Assembly (NCBI GenBank): GCA_902578815.1
Contig: CACHEI010000001.1
Span: forward strand, 97,129-161,128
Length of the DNA stretch: 64,000 nt
Reading direction: 5' to 3'
Origin: an uncultured SAR116 cluster alpha proteobacterium
GTDB lineage: Bacteria > Pseudomonadota > Alphaproteobacteria > Puniceispirillales > Puniceispirillaceae
Of the stretch, positions 11,509 to 23,300 are shown piece by piece; the first letter of the stretch is position 1; every line of letters begins with the position of its first letter. Under the pieces are notes generated by a model. It was not told the origin of the DNA. It worked only from the letters and a program-made list of their open reading frames with translations, and ran no database searches. A program made the translations under genes and the position numbers.

Positions 11509-12918
11509 ATGGCGGCAAAAAAATTTGATCTGGTTGTTATAGGGGCAGGCCCTGGAGGGTATGTAGCTTCCATCAGGGCATCGCAGCTTGGAATGAAAGT
11601 TGCCTGTGTTGACAGACGCTCGACGCTGGGCGGGACATGTCTGAATGTAGGCTGCATACCCTCGAAGGCTCTCCTCAATGCATCTGAACAATTTGCTAAA
11701 GCAAAGGATGGCACGCTTGCTGATCTAGGCATTTCCGTTGGTACGCCAAAACTTGATCTGGGCAGGATGCAGGCTTTTAAGGATGAAATTGTAGCCAGCT
11801 TGACAGATGGCATCGACTATCTGTTCAAGAAAAACAAGATTACCCGGCTCGAAGGTACCGCGCGGATTGATCAGGCGGGGACGATCAGCCTCGTCGATGG
11901 CCCGGACAAAGACAGCTATCAGTGCGACCGTATTCTGATTGCCACCGGCAGCCATGCCATAGGCTTGCCGAATGTAGAAATTGATGAAAAGCGGATTGTG
12001 AGTTCCACCGGCGCTCTTGCTTTGGCAAAGCTGCCCAAGAAATTGGTTGTGATCGGCGCTGGATATATTGGTTTGGAACTTGGCACAGTCTGGGCGCGTC
12101 TTGGCGCTGAGGTTGAGGTAATCGATTTTCTGCCTAGGATTTTGCCGGGTATGGATGAGGAGGTGGCGAAGAAATTCAAGGCCATTGCCACTAGACAGGG
12201 CTTAATGTTCCGCCTTAACACCGCTGTAAAATCGGCCAAGATTGAAAAGACGGGAGTTTCGCTTACGGTTGCCCCTGCCGATGGTGGCAATTTTGAACAA
12301 ATCGACGCGGATGTGGTTCTGGTCTCAGTTGGCCGTCGTCCTGCAATTGATGGTCTCGGGTTGGCAGAGGTTGGTGTTGCTGTCAGTGACCGTGGTCGGA
12401 TCAAGGTTGATGCTAGATTTGAAACATCTGTTGAGGACATCTTCGCCATCGGCGATGTCATTGATGGGCCGATGCTGGCGCATAAAGCGGAAGAAGATGC
12501 CTTTGCAGCGGTCGAATTGATGGCTGGCGTTGCAGGCCATGTCGATTATGATGCCGTGCCAGGAATTGTCTACACCGCACCTGAGGTGGCAACGCTGGGC
12601 AAGAACGAGGAAAACCTGAAAGCTGAAGGTCGCAGCTATGCAAAAGGTATCTTTCCTTTTCAGGCAAACAGCCGGGCCAGGTCCATCGGACATACTGATG
12701 GTTTTGTCAAAATTCTGGCTTGCGCCAAAACTGATCGGGTGCTTGGCGTGCATATTATCGGGCATGAGGCTGGCACGGTTATTCATGAATGTGCAACAGC
12801 GATGGCCTTTGGTGCAACTGCTGAAGATATCGCCCGCACCTGTCACGGCCATCCAACATTAAATGAGGCGGTTAAGGAAGCTTCGTTGGCTGTCAATGGC
12901 AGAGCCATTCATATCTAA
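11509..12918 (+). CDS. lpdA: Dihydrolipoamide dehydrogenase (E3)
   Basis: This FAD disulfide oxidoreductase reoxidises dihydrolipoamide using NAD+. In the 469-residue protein the FAD motif GAGPGG is near residues 12-17 and the redox-active pair is Cys44 and Cys49 (GGTCLNVGC). The NAD motif GAGYIGLELG is central. The C-terminal catalytic pair is His448 and Glu453 in HGHPTLNE. It closes the sucAB-lpd operon, so this copy most likely serves the 2-oxoglutarate complex. Whether the cell has another lpd for pyruvate dehydrogenase cannot be told here. Confidence 0.96.
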   Translation: MAAKKFDLVVIGAGPGGYVASIRASQLGMKVACVDRRSTLGGTCLNVGCIPSKALLNASEQFAKAKDGTLADLGISVGTPKLDLGRMQAFKDEIVASLTDGIDYLFKKNKITRLEGTARIDQAGTISLVDGPDKDSYQCDRILIATGSHAIGLPNVEIDEKRIVSSTGALALAKLPKKLVVIGAGYIGLELGTVWARLGAEVEVIDFLPRILPGMDEEVAKKFKAIATRQGLMFRLNTAVKSAKIEKTGVSLTVAPADGGNFEQIDADVVLVSVGRRPAIDGLGLAEVGVAVSDRGRIKVDARFETSVEDIFAIGDVIDGPMLAHKAEEDAFAAVELMAGVAGHVDYDAVPGIVYTAPEVATLGKNEENLKAEGRSYAKGIFPFQANSRARSIGHTDGFVKILACAKTDRVLGVHIIGHEAGTVIHECATAMAFGATAEDIARTCHGHPTLNEAVKEASLAVNGRAIHI

Positions 12919-12946
12919 CCAACACGTATCGTTAAGCGATGACTAG

Positions 12947-13846
12947 TCAACGTGCCCGCGGATGTGTCTGGTTATGGACGCGCTTTAGATGCGCTTCGTC
13001 GATGCTGGTGTAGCGTTGTGTGGTTGACAGGCTGGCATGCCCCAACAATTCCTGAATGGCCCGCAAATCACCCCCGTTACCCAATAAATGCGTTGCAAAG
13101 GCATGCCGCAGTGCATGCGGTGTGACATGCGTTGGCAAGCCAAGTTCATGGCGCAACCCTTCCACTAACCGCTGTGCCGCCCGTGGCCCGTAAGGGTTGC
13201 CCCGATTGGTGACGAACAGAGCACCGTCGTTACCGACATCAAAGGGACATACGGCCAGATAATCGTTTATTGCCTTTGTGACAGCTGGCAGCACTGGCAC
13301 CTCGCGAATTTTTCCACCCTTCCCTGTAATACGCAGCCAGTTGACAAGTGGTGCGTCGCCCTGTTTTAAGCTGAGCGCTTCAGAAATCCGCAAGCCAACT
13401 CCATAAAGCAACATCAACAGACCGAAATCTCTTTTTTTACTCCAGTCAGGTCCGCGTCGGGTAAAAATGGCGCTTAACATGGCAAGGGCGTCGTCATGCG
13501 ATACAGATTTTGGCACCGCAAGGGGCGGTCGGGGTGCTTTCAGCCAATTTATATCGTCGATGTTAGCAAGGCCGGTCTGCCCACAAAAGCGATAAAAGCT
13601 GCGAAGTGATGAGACGCGGCGGGCAATAGTTGTTCTCGCAAGGCCACGCGCCGCCATATCGGCAAGCCAAGCCCGAATTTCTAGCCGGCTCATCGCATAG
13701 TTGGTGACGGTAGATGTACCAGAATTTCTAATGAAGGTACAGAAATCATCCAAATCAGATCCGTAGGCCGAGAGCGTGTTATCGCCATACCGCTTTTCGA
13801 TGCTGAGCCAGTCAAGCCAGGCCTTGCGGTGAGTTGCAGCAATCAA
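12947..13846 (-). CDS. xerC: Tyrosine recombinase XerC
   Basis: Site-specific recombinase that, with XerD, resolves chromosome dimers at dif. The 299-residue protein has an N-terminal SAM-like DNA-binding domain (about residues 8-95) and a catalytic domain with Arg153, Lys176, His244, Arg247, His270 and Tyr279. That is the complete tyrosine-recombinase set. Length is normal for XerC. The start is TTG at 13846, which overlaps the DUF484 stop as TTGA. GAGGTGG lies a few bases upstream inside DUF484, indicating translational coupling. The DUF484-xerC pairing is widespread in proteobacteria and supports XerC rather than an integrase. Confidence 0.93.
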   Translation of the reverse strand: MIAATHRKAWLDWLSIEKRYGDNTLSAYGSDLDDFCTFIRNSGTSTVTNYAMSRLEIRAWLADMAARGLARTTIARRVSSLRSFYRFCGQTGLANIDDINWLKAPRPPLAVPKSVSHDDALAMLSAIFTRRGPDWSKKRDFGLLMLLYGVGLRISEALSLKQGDAPLVNWLRITGKGGKIREVPVLPAVTKAINDYLAVCPFDVGNDGALFVTNRGNPYGPRAAQRLVEGLRHELGLPTHVTPHALRHAFATHLLGNGGDLRAIQELLGHASLSTTQRYTSIDEAHLKRVHNQTHPRAR

Positions 13847-14592
13847 AGGATGTCCACCTCTCTGCTCGTTTCTAGCCGCGCAGTCAGCGTTACCCCAACT
13901 AATTCTGCAAGCAGAACCAATAAATCGCTAGAAAGGTCAGGAGTGAAGCTGGATTTTTCTTGCCCGCATAGGACGAGAAGCGTCTTGGCAACAGGATCCG
14001 CAAGCTGGTCTGGCAGCGCGATTGTGGCAACGCTGGCAGGGACCATGCCAAGCAGCGTGCATAGCGGTGATTTCGGCGCACCAAGAACGATTGATTTACC
14101 GCCAGTGAGTGCGGTCAGGATCTCATCCGGGCAAAAAATGGGCCCGTCTCCACTAGCGGCATGCTGGAATTGTTTGCTTGCGCTTATCAGGCGGCAAGAA
14201 ACAAGGTCAAAGATAGGCGGAAACTCATTGTTGACCACATGAAAAAGCTGGTTGATGTCACCAGCAGCAAGCAGGGCTAGTGCCGCGTGATGTAGCCGCT
14301 GCCAATTGACCATGTTTTCCGATGCCAGGCTCAGGATTGATCTGTTCTGTAGACCTATCTGCCGCGCCTCGTTGCGGGCCCGCCGCGCAATGGCTGGAGT
14401 CAAATCAACAATTTTGCCGTCTGCAATGCCTTTTTTGGGGCCTTTGGCCGCAACCTGGTTAAGGAAATCTGGATTTTCAGCGAGGAACCGCAAGACCTGT
14501 TCAGCAGTGGGGATCATATCATCTTTCTTTTTTGTCATGCTGCTTGTCTCTGAAGCCTGCCTGTGGCATGCCCTGATCTGATTGGATTTCAT
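13843..14592 (-). CDS. DUF484 family protein
   Basis: The 249-residue product fits the DUF484 family, GAF-like proteins regularly encoded beside xerC. The diagnostic N-terminal segment is [14 protein letters not shown] (about residues 34-47). After it come a charged helix and a GAF-like domain ending in [19 protein letters not shown]. Molecular function is not established. The ATG at 14592 overlaps the fsa stop as ATGA and the stop overlaps the xerC start, so fsa-DUF484-xerC form one coupled unit. An internal ATG at 14538 is an alternative start with a weaker context. Confidence 0.85.
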   Translation of the reverse strand: MKSNQIRACHRQASETSSMTKKKDDMIPTAEQVLRFLAENPDFLNQVAAKGPKKGIADGKIVDLTPAIARRARNEARQIGLQNRSILSLASENMVNWQRLHHAALALLAAGDINQLFHVVNNEFPPIFDLVSCRLISASKQFQHAASGDGPIFCPDEILTALTGGKSIVLGAPKSPLCTLLGMVPASVATIALPDQLADPVAKTLLVLCGQEKSSFTPDLSSDLLVLLAELVGVTLTARLETSREVDIL

Positions 14593-15242
14593 AGAATTGT
14601 TTGCCCTGTTTGTTTCCAGTCGGCGATGAAGGCTTCCAGCCCACTGTCGGTCAATGGGTGTTTGTATAGGGACGAAAGGATTTTTGGTGGAAGAGTGACA
14701 ACATCCGCACCTAACAGGGCGGCATCAATGACATGCTGTGTGCTGCGTACTGACGCCACCAGCACTTTCGTGTCGAAATCAAAATTTGCATATATAGCGC
14801 ATATATTCTCGATCAGCCCCATGCCATTCTTGCCGATGTCATCAAGACGGCCAACAAAGGGCGAGATGAAACTTGCGCCTGCCTTTGCTGCGAGCAGCGC
14901 CTGACCGGCGGTAAAGCACAGAGTTACATTGACCTTTGTTCCTGTATCGGCGAGCGCCCGGCAGGTCTGCAGTCCAACTTCCGTCAATGGCACCTTGACC
15001 GCGACGTTAGGCGCGATAGCGGCAAGTTTTTTGCCCTCCGTCAGCATTGTTTCAAAATCGGTGGCGGTTACCTCCGCGCTGACTGGTCCGTCAATAAGGG
15101 TGCAGATTTCAGCAATCGTCTCAATAATATTACGGCCTGATTTGGCTATCAGCGACGGGTTGGTTGTCACGCCATCGACAAAACCGCTGCTCTGATGGGT
15201 TTTGATCTCGTTAATATCTGCACTATCGAGGAAAATTTTCAT
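14589..15242 (-). CDS. fsa: Transaldolase, fructose-6-phosphate aldolase-type
   Basis: A small class I aldolase/transaldolase of 217 residues beginning [13 protein letters not shown]. The Schiff-base lysine is Lys83 in NVAVKVPLT. The TTNPSLI motif lies at residues 26-32, and SPFVGRLDD and ASVRSTQHV are conserved phosphate and substrate segments. Short members of this subfamily include true transaldolases of the pentose phosphate pathway as well as fructose-6-phosphate aldolase, and sequence alone does not decide between them. As the first gene of the fsa-DUF484-xerC unit it likely has its promoter in the 161-base region shared with divergent priA. Confidence 0.9.
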   Translation of the reverse strand: MKIFLDSADINEIKTHQSSGFVDGVTTNPSLIAKSGRNIIETIAEICTLIDGPVSAEVTATDFETMLTEGKKLAAIAPNVAVKVPLTEVGLQTCRALADTGTKVNVTLCFTAGQALLAAKAGASFISPFVGRLDDIGKNGMGLIENICAIYANFDFDTKVLVASVRSTQHVIDAALLGADVVTLPPKILSSLYKHPLTDSGLEAFIADWKQTGQTIL

Positions 15243-15403
15243 TTGGGTCTCTCGCTATTCGGCCATAATCTGAGCCGGTATCATGTTGGTGATTGCGCTA
15301 GTTTATCCGAACCACATCAGCAAATCCACCGGCGCGGGAGGTATCTTTGACATCTCTCGGATAGTGGCTGAAACAGAGAGGCGAGGCGCCCATCAGGGAT
15401 AGG

Positions 15404-17617
15404 GTGACCAGAGTGAGCGTGAAAAGAGTAAATGATATGGTAAATGATAGTGTGAGCGTTGCGCTAGCCATGCCTCTGCTCGCTGCCTATGACTATCATG
15501 TTGGTGATTTTGGACAGCTGGCCCGCGGCACAATCGTATTGGTTCCGCTTGGCAGAAATTTTGTCTATGGTATCATTCTTGGACCCGGAATTAACGAAAT
15601 TCCGCGAACCAAGCTCCGTCCAATCAAGTCGGTCTCGCGGTTGGCACCCCTCGTACCGCGCTTTGTCGATTTTCTTGAGAAAATGTCAGCCTGGACGTTG
15701 GCCCCACTCGGAAGCGTGGTCAAGATGGTTCTCAGCCAGCCAGACGCCCTGCTGCCACCGCCACTGCAAACGATCTATCGCCCTGTCATGCCGCAGCCAG
15801 ATGCGGCCCGTCCGACAAAGGCTCGCGAGCGAGTTCTTGACCTGCTGCAAAAGGCTGGTGGCCTGAGCGCGGCTGAAATTCGGAAAAGCGCTGGCGTCAG
15901 CGCGTCGGTCATTACGACAATGGTGAATCAGGGGTTACTTGAGGCAGCAAAAGTCAACCTAATGACGCCGGTGGCAAACCCTGATCTGGAGCTTGCCGGA
16001 CCGGAGCTGACAGAAGATCAGCGACGTGCAGCATCGGTTATGTGTAGTTCAATTGGCTCAGGTTTTGCCGCCTTTCTACTTGATGGAGTGACCGGGTCTG
16101 GCAAGACCGAAACTTATCTAGAGGCCGTTCGAAGTGCGCTTGCCGTTGGGCAGCAGGTGCTGATCTTGCTGCCAGAAATTGGGATGTCGACAAGCTGGCG
16201 AAACCGGTTTAAAGCCCGATTTGGTGTACCGCCAACTGAGTGGCATTCTGAAATTGGTCCAGCTAGTAAGCGCCGGGCTTGGCGGGCGATCCAAAAGGGT
16301 GAGGTGCAGGTTGTGGTCGGTGCCAGATCGGCCCTGTTTTTACCTTTTGCCGATCTTGGCCTAATCATTGTCGATGAGGAGCATGAACAGTCTTTCAAAC
16401 AGGAGGATCAGGTCATCTATCAGGCGCGTGACATGGCTGTTCTGCGCGCCAGTCAGGAGGGTTGTCCAATCATTCTGGCAAGTGCAACCCCTTCGCTGGA
16501 AAGTTGGGTAAATGCAGGAATGACGGGCGAGAAACAACGTTATCAGCGGCTGGTTTTGCCAAACCGGGTCATGGCAGCGGCGCTGCCTGAAATCAGCGCC
16601 ATAGATCTGCGGACAACACCGCCAGACCGTGGCCGCTGGCTTGCGCCGCCATTGATTGAGGCTCTACAGGCCCGGCTTGACGTTGGTGAGCAGAGCTTAT
16701 TGTTTCTCAACAGGCGTGGTTATGCGCCACTCACTATGTGTGGTGCCTGCGGCCATCAACTGGCCTGTTTAAATTGTGACAGCTGGATGGTAGCTCACCG
16801 TCTCGCTGGCCGGTTGCGCTGTCATCATTGTGGGTATGAGATGCGGCCACCGAATGAATGTTCGGCTTGTGGAGAAAGCGACAGCATGCTTGCTTGTGGT
16901 CCCGGAGTGGAACGACTTGCCGAAGAAGTGCTGCACCGCTTTCCAAGCGCCCGATTTGCTGTTCTTTCTAGTGATACGATGGGAAGCCTGAAGGCGAGCG
17001 AGATGTTTGTGCAATCGGTGATTGATGGTGATGTTGATATCATTATAGGCACGCAGATGGCTGCGAAGGGCCATCATTTTCCCAAGCTGACATTGGTCGG
17101 GGTGGTTGATGCCGATCTTGGGCTTGCTGGCGGTGATCTCCGGGCAGCAGAACGCACGTTTCAGATGTTGATGCAGGTTGCAGGTCGAGCAGGTCGCGAA
17201 TCGCTTCCAGGAGTAGCCATTTTGCAAACGCTACAGCCCGAAAATCCGGTGATTTCAGCGCTTCTAGACGGAGACAGGGACGAATTTCTGGCATATGAGG
17301 TTGCCGCGCGTCAAGCTGCTGGTATGCCGCCTTTCAAGCGCCTAGCGTCAATCGTCCTTTCAGCGTCGGATCAGGAGAGATTGCACACTGCCTCAGACAC
17401 CCTTGCGCGCGCAGCTCCCCGCTTTAAAGGAGTTGACATCTTCGGCCCTACAGTGGCGCCACTGTCATTTCTGCGGGGCAAGCACCGCACCCGTATTTTG
17501 ATAAGGGTAGAAAAATCAGTTGATATACAACAGGTTGTTAAAAGCTGGTTGGAGGATGTTAAGCTGCCAACGTCTGTACGACTCAATATAGATATTGACC
17601 CTTATAGCTTTTTATGA
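15404..17617 (+). CDS. priA: Primosomal helicase PriA
   Basis: PriA restarts collapsed replication forks by binding D-loops and loading DnaB. The 737-residue protein shows an N-terminal 3'BD-like domain. The helicase core has GVTGSGKTE (Walker A) and IVDEEHEQSFKQ (DEEH box). Eight cysteines in CGACGHQLACLNC...CHHCGYEM...CSACG bind zinc. The C-terminal helicase lobe contains GTQMAAKGHHFP and QVAGRAGR. The start is uncertain: GTG 15404 has GGGATAGG just upstream and is used here, but GTG 15413 and ATG 15437 are also in frame. It is divergent from fsa. Confidence 0.95.
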   Translation: MTRVSVKRVNDMVNDSVSVALAMPLLAAYDYHVGDFGQLARGTIVLVPLGRNFVYGIILGPGINEIPRTKLRPIKSVSRLAPLVPRFVDFLEKMSAWTLAPLGSVVKMVLSQPDALLPPPLQTIYRPVMPQPDAARPTKARERVLDLLQKAGGLSAAEIRKSAGVSASVITTMVNQGLLEAAKVNLMTPVANPDLELAGPELTEDQRRAASVMCSSIGSGFAAFLLDGVTGSGKTETYLEAVRSALAVGQQVLILLPEIGMSTSWRNRFKARFGVPPTEWHSEIGPASKRRAWRAIQKGEVQVVVGARSALFLPFADLGLIIVDEEHEQSFKQEDQVIYQARDMAVLRASQEGCPIILASATPSLESWVNAGMTGEKQRYQRLVLPNRVMAAALPEISAIDLRTTPPDRGRWLAPPLIEALQARLDVGEQSLLFLNRRGYAPLTMCGACGHQLACLNCDSWMVAHRLAGRLRCHHCGYEMRPPNECSACGESDSMLACGPGVERLAEEVLHRFPSARFAVLSSDTMGSLKASEMFVQSVIDGDVDIIIGTQMAAKGHHFPKLTLVGVVDADLGLAGGDLRAAERTFQMLMQVAGRAGRESLPGVAILQTLQPENPVISALLDGDRDEFLAYEVAARQAAGMPPFKRLASIVLSASDQERLHTASDTLARAAPRFKGVDIFGPTVAPLSFLRGKHRTRILIRVEKSVDIQQVVKSWLEDVKLPTSVRLNIDIDPYSFL

Positions 17618-17822
17618 GCGTGTTCGTTTATTTAGGCTTTGCTGATTAAGCAACTAAGAATTCTACCTGACGATCGGAAAGCCAATTTTTAACCTGCTGA
17701 ACGCTTGCCTTTCGGCCGTGGCTATGATACCCCGTCTGCGTGTATTCGCCATGGGCGCACCGTCCTGTGGCCGCCGAACATTTCACCTGTGGAATCACGT
17801 TTCAAAGGATGAGGATTGGTCG

Positions 17823-18377
17823 TTGAGTTCAGGCGCGAAAGGTCTTGCTGGTCGTTATGCAAGTGCGTTGTACGCATTGGCAAATAATGCTGGTAAAGTA
17901 GAGTCGGTTGTGGCGGATCTGACGAATTTGTCCGCACTTATAATGGAAAATGCGGATGTTAAGTTCATGGTTGGCTCTCCAGCCATTACGTGGATTGAGC
18001 AGATGAATGCAATCACAGCGATCCTTGAAAAGGCTGGTGCGGACGCGCTGACCGTCAAATTCGCTGGTACGGTTGCCGCGAACGGGCGGCTGCATGCCAT
18101 GGAACGAATAATCAGCGCATTTCTCGAGTTACATGCCCGTCGACGTGGAGAAATCTCTGCCGAGGTGATTTCGGCTGTCGCGCTTGACAAGTCGCGGGCG
18201 GCGTCTCTAGCAAAAGTCGTTGGTAGCCTCGCTGGCAATGACAAACTTTCTCTCTCAATGCGCGTTGACCCGTCCCTAATTGGTGGTGTGGTTGTGCGCA
18301 TTGGCTCCCGAATGATTGATACGTCAATCAGAACAAAACTTAACCGGCTGAAAACAGCTATGAAGGGTGTTGCGTGA
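17823..18377 (+). CDS. atpH: ATP synthase F1 delta subunit
   Basis: The delta subunit links the F1 head to the peripheral stalk. The 184-residue product has the conserved N-terminal [14 protein letters not shown] and the C-terminal [21 protein letters not shown]. The start was chosen as TTG 17823. It gives the expected length, and AAGGATGAGG ends about 8 bases upstream, whereas an ATG at 17718 would add 35 unconserved residues. It is the first gene of atpHAGDC; the F0 genes are elsewhere, as usual in alphaproteobacteria. The 205-base upstream spacer probably carries the operon promoter, but I could not identify a good one. Confidence 0.94.
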   Translation: MSSGAKGLAGRYASALYALANNAGKVESVVADLTNLSALIMENADVKFMVGSPAITWIEQMNAITAILEKAGADALTVKFAGTVAANGRLHAMERIISAFLELHARRRGEISAEVISAVALDKSRAASLAKVVGSLAGNDKLSLSMRVDPSLIGGVVVRIGSRMIDTSIRTKLNRLKTAMKGVA

Positions 18378-19912
18378 TGGATATTCGTGCGGCTGAAATT
18401 TCGGCGATCCTAAAAGAACAAATTGCAAATTTTGGCAGCGAGGCCGAAATTGCTGAGGTAGGTCGGGTATTGTCTGTTGGTGACGGCATCGCCCGTGTCT
18501 ACGGTTTGGACGAGGTTCAGGCTGGTGAGATGGTCGAGTTTGAGGGTGGTGTCAAAGGCATGGCGCTGAACCTTGAGGCTGACAACGTCGGAATCGTTAT
18601 TTTTGGCGATGACCGTGCCATCAAAGAAGGTGATGTCGTGCGTCGGACGGCCTCGATTGTTGACTCACCGGTTGGCATGGGGCTGCTTGGCCGCGTCGTT
18701 GACGCTCTCGGTAACCCTATCGACGGCAAGGGTCCACTAAAAAATGTCAAGCGTAGCCGTGTTGAGGTCAAAGCCCCGGGCATTATGCCACGTCAGTCGG
18801 TGCATGAGCCGATGCAGACTGGCCTTAAGGCAATCGACAGCCTGATCCCGATTGGCCGTGGCCAGCGTGAGCTGATTATCGGTGACCGCCAGACAGGCAA
18901 AACAGCCATTGCTGTTGACACATTCATCAACCAAAAGCCGGTGAATAAAGCAGCCGGAAAAGATGACTCTAAAAAGCTGTTCTGCATTTATGTTGCCGTT
19001 GGCCAGAAACGCTCGACTGTTGCACAAATTGTTCGGTCGCTTGAGGAGCAGGGTGCGCTTGAATACTCAATCGTGATTGCGGCGACAGCGTCTGATCCGG
19101 CTCCGATGCAGTTCCTGGCCCCATACACGGCAAGTGCAATGGGTGAATATTTCCGTGACAACGGTATGCATGCGTTGGTGGTGTTTGACGATCTTTCTAA
19201 GCAAGCTGTGGCCTATCGCCAGATGAGCCTCCTACTCCGCCGCCCCCCCGGGCGTGAAGCCTATCCGGGTGACGTTTTCTATCTGCACTCACGTCTGCTG
19301 GAACGCGCTGCAAAGATGAATGCGGAAAACGGATCTGGATCACTGACCGCACTTCCTGTCATCGAAACGCAGGCTGGTGACGTCTCCGCTTATATTCCAA
19401 CAAACGTGATTTCAATCACGGACGGCCAAATTTTTCTTGAGACAGAATTGTTTTACAAAGGCATCCGTCCGGCAGTGAACGTTGGTCTGTCAGTTTCGCG
19501 TGTGGGGTCTTCGGCGCAGATCAAGGCAATGAAACAGGTTGCCGGTTCGGTCAAGCTAGAGCTCGCACAGTATCGTGAGATGGCAGCCTTTGCCCAGTTT
19601 GCGTCTGACATGGATGCGTCAACACGCGCTTTGCTTGATCGTGGCGCACGTTTGACCGAGCTCCTGAAGCAGCCACAGTACAGTCCTATGAAAGTTGAGG
19701 AGCAAGTTGCTGTAATTTTTTCAGGGGTGAAGGGTTACCTAGATGTGATCCAGGTAGCTGATGTCGGCCGATTCGAGGCTGGTTTGATGGACCATTTGCG
19801 CAGCGCGGCTCAGGACGTTTTGGACACCATCCGTGATGAGCAGAAGCTGTCTGAGGAAACCGAAAGCAAGCTCTCTGCAGCAATTGAGGCCTTTGCCAAG
19901 AATTTTGCATAG
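18377..19912 (+). CDS. atpA: ATP synthase F1 alpha subunit
   Basis: Non-catalytic nucleotide-binding subunit of the F1 hexamer, 511 residues. Walker A is GDRQTGKT at residues 169-176. [34 protein letters not shown] includes the family signature. The arginine finger region [15 protein letters not shown] is intact. The ATG at 18377 shares its A with the atpH stop (TGATG), so the two are translationally coupled. A GTG three bases earlier is possible but less likely. Confidence 0.98.
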   Translation: MDIRAAEISAILKEQIANFGSEAEIAEVGRVLSVGDGIARVYGLDEVQAGEMVEFEGGVKGMALNLEADNVGIVIFGDDRAIKEGDVVRRTASIVDSPVGMGLLGRVVDALGNPIDGKGPLKNVKRSRVEVKAPGIMPRQSVHEPMQTGLKAIDSLIPIGRGQRELIIGDRQTGKTAIAVDTFINQKPVNKAAGKDDSKKLFCIYVAVGQKRSTVAQIVRSLEEQGALEYSIVIAATASDPAPMQFLAPYTASAMGEYFRDNGMHALVVFDDLSKQAVAYRQMSLLLRRPPGREAYPGDVFYLHSRLLERAAKMNAENGSGSLTALPVIETQAGDVSAYIPTNVISITDGQIFLETELFYKGIRPAVNVGLSVSRVGSSAQIKAMKQVAGSVKLELAQYREMAAFAQFASDMDASTRALLDRGARLTELLKQPQYSPMKVEEQVAVIFSGVKGYLDVIQVADVGRFEAGLMDHLRSAAQDVLDTIRDEQKLSEETESKLSAAIEAFAKNFA

Positions 19913-19966
19913 GGCTGGTGGAGTGCGTCTGTGGCGCACCGGCAACCAAAAAATGGAGTTTGGTGA

Positions 19967-20851
19967 ATGCCATCGTTGAAGGACCTCAAGACGCGTATCA
20001 ATAGTGTCAAGTCTACGCAGAAAATCACCTCTGCCATGAAAATGGTGGCGGCTGCGAAGCTGCGGCGGGCGCAGGAAGCGGCTGAACAGGGCCGTCCGTA
20101 TGCCGATAGAATGCGCCAGGTAATGGCCAACCTTGTAACGAAATCCCACGGTGTAGACGGTCCAGCGCTGCTCGTTGGTAACGGTAAATCTGATATACAT
20201 CTGCTCGTTGTAATGTCTGCTGACCGCGGTTTGTGTGGTGGGTTTAACGGATCGATTACAAGACAAACCCGTTCTGAGGTTAGCCTTTTGCGGTCAGAAG
20301 GCAAGACAGTCAAGCTGCTAATGGTTGGCCGTAAATCAGCAGATGCGTTGCGGCGTGAACTAGGGGAAGTGTATCTTGACCAGCTCGAGGGCATCCAAGG
20401 AACAAGCGTGTCCTTTGCTGATGCCGTTTCGATTGGCAAAATCATCCGAAATGGATTTGAGGCTGGTGAATTTGACGTTTGCACCGTCATTTATAATAAA
20501 TTTGTTAGCGCGATTACCCAGGAAGTGACACTTGCGCGGCTGATTCCTGCGGAGGTTGGACCCGGTGAGGCTGCTAGCGCTAACGAAGCATCAACGGTGA
20601 ACTATGACTATGAGCCGGAAGAAGACGAATTGCTTGCCAACCTGTTGCCTCGCAACATCTCTACGCAGCTTTTTAATGCGCTACTAGAATCTTCGGCTTC
20701 TGAGCTGGCGGCGCGTATGACAGCAATGGATAATGCCACGCGGAATGCAGGCGATCTTATAGACAGGTTGACGCTTGTTTATAATCGTTCACGGCAGGCA
20801 ACGATTACTAAAGAATTGATTGAGATCATCTCGGGTGCCGAGGCGGTCTAG
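19967..20851 (+). CDS. atpG: ATP synthase F1 gamma subunit
   Basis: Central rotor shaft of F1. The 294-residue protein begins [20 protein letters not shown] and has the conserved [12 protein letters not shown] helix. It ends in the C-terminal helix [20 protein letters not shown]...[16 protein letters not shown]. These N- and C-terminal helices form the coiled-coil rotor. Length is typical for alphaproteobacteria. It sits between atpA and atpD with short spacers (54 and 72 bases). Confidence 0.97.
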   Translation: MPSLKDLKTRINSVKSTQKITSAMKMVAAAKLRRAQEAAEQGRPYADRMRQVMANLVTKSHGVDGPALLVGNGKSDIHLLVVMSADRGLCGGFNGSITRQTRSEVSLLRSEGKTVKLLMVGRKSADALRRELGEVYLDQLEGIQGTSVSFADAVSIGKIIRNGFEAGEFDVCTVIYNKFVSAITQEVTLARLIPAEVGPGEAASANEASTVNYDYEPEEDELLANLLPRNISTQLFNALLESSASELAARMTAMDNATRNAGDLIDRLTLVYNRSRQATITKELIEIISGAEAV

Positions 20852-20920
20852 ACATAATTGGAAATTGAAGCACTGATGGGACGGTTTGGGCCCAAAAACG
20901 ACTTAGCTTGGAGTGAATGA

Positions 20921-22348
<1,428 letters not shown>

Positions 22349-22389
22349 CCTTGCTTTTTGGCAGAGCGTTTGGCAGAAGGTAGGTGCTA

Positions 22390-22743
22390 ATGGCTAAAAC
22401 AACGCAACTTGAATTGGTCACACCCGCTAGAGTTATGGTGCAAAAGGCGGTCGAAATGGTTGTCGCGCCTGGTGTTGAAGGGTTGTTTGGTGTGCTTCCA
22501 CGGCATGCGCCGCTACTTGCGGAGTTGGCACGCGGTGTTATTGAAGTGCATGAAAATGGGAAAATCGTTAACCGCTACATGATTGATGGTGGCTTTGCGG
22601 ATGTCACGCCTGAAGCCGTCACCATTCTGGCTGAACGTGCTGAGGATCTTGACGCGGCAGATGCTGCTGATCTCAACACACGCGCTGATGCGGCGCCTGA
22701 AGTAGAGGCAGATTTTCTGCGGGCCGTAGCTGCGGCCCTGTAA
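22390..22743 (+). CDS. atpC: ATP synthase F1 epsilon subunit, short form
   Basis: The product is 117 residues. The N-terminal beta-sandwich domain is complete (LELVTPARVM...GVEGLFGVLPRHAPLLAEL...GGFADV...VTILAERAEDL). The C-terminal part is only about 30 residues and is Ala/Asp-rich with one predicted helix. In E. coli the two-helix C-terminal domain inhibits ATP hydrolysis, so that role is probably weak or absent here. Alphaproteobacteria often use a separate zeta inhibitor instead. ATG 22390 follows AAGGTAGG; a GTG at 22384 is the only upstream alternative. It ends the atpHAGDC operon. Confidence 0.93.
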   Translation: MAKTTQLELVTPARVMVQKAVEMVVAPGVEGLFGVLPRHAPLLAELARGVIEVHENGKIVNRYMIDGGFADVTPEAVTILAERAEDLDAADAADLNTRADAAPEVEADFLRAVAAAL

Positions 22744-22763
22744 AAGGTTAAAAAAGAATGAAT

Positions 22764-22792
22764 AGAGAGGTCTGGCAATGCCGGGCCTTTCT
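22764..22792 (+). terminator. Hairpin between convergent atpC and rppH
   Basis: A stem of about 13 pairs (22764-22776 with 22780-22792, several G-U wobbles) has a 3-base loop and lies 20 bases after the atpC stop. A run of A residues (22750-22755) lies on its left, which reads as a T-run on the minus strand. It may therefore act as a terminator for both converging units. It overlaps the last two bases of rppH. Confidence 0.45.
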
Positions 22793-23300
22793 ATCTGGGG
22801 GTGGCGATCTGCGCTTTTTCGATATGTGGCGTGAAGGCGGTGAGCACATGGCGATAGACATCACGTTTGAACGGTACCGCCAGATCAAGCAGCCTGTTTG
22901 GTGATAGCCATTTCCATTCACAGAATTCAGGCTCGGCAGTTTCAATATTGATTTCGGCATCGGCACCATTGTAGCGAAATAGCAGCCATTTCTGCTTTTG
23001 GCCTTTATATTGGCCGTGCCAAAGCCGTTCTGCAAGCGCTATGGGGATGTCATAGTTAAGCCATTCTTCAATCTCATGAAGCACGGTGGCTTTGCAGGTG
23101 CCAATTTCTTCTTCCATTTCCCGCAAACAGGCCTCATGTGGTGTTTCACCAAGGTCGATTCCACCCTGTGGCATCTGCCAGGCCTCGGCCCTACTGTCGA
23201 TCCGCCGACCGGCAAAGACCAAGCCATTGTCATTGATCAGGAAAATACCAACACAGGGCCGATAGGGCCGCTCGTCATAGGGAATAACTGGCGCCGTCAT
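22791..23300 (-). CDS. rppH: RNA pyrophosphohydrolase (Nudix)
   Basis: RppH removes pyrophosphate from mRNA 5' ends to start decay, and related enzymes hydrolyse dinucleoside polyphosphates. The 169-residue protein has a complete Nudix box at residues 46-67, with Glu52 and the REMEEEIG core. The WQMPQGGID stretch in front of it is characteristic of RppH/NudH. Its ATG overlaps the ctpA stop as ATGA, so it is translationally coupled to the protease gene upstream. Confidence 0.93.
   Translation of the reverse strand: MTAPVIPYDERPYRPCVGIFLINDNGLVFAGRRIDSRAEAWQMPQGGIDLGETPHEACLREMEEEIGTCKATVLHEIEEWLNYDIPIALAERLWHGQYKGQKQKWLLFRYNGADAEINIETAEPEFCEWKWLSPNRLLDLAVPFKRDVYRHVLTAFTPHIEKAQIATPR

Noticed and set aside
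12947..13846. XerC-like gene as an integrase of a mobile element
   Set aside because: DUF484 partner, operon coupling and lack of flanking repeats or cargo indicate the housekeeping XerC.
17718..17822. N-terminal extension of atpH from ATG 17718
   Set aside because: The 35 added residues do not resemble the delta subunit, and TTG 17823 has a much better ribosome-binding site.
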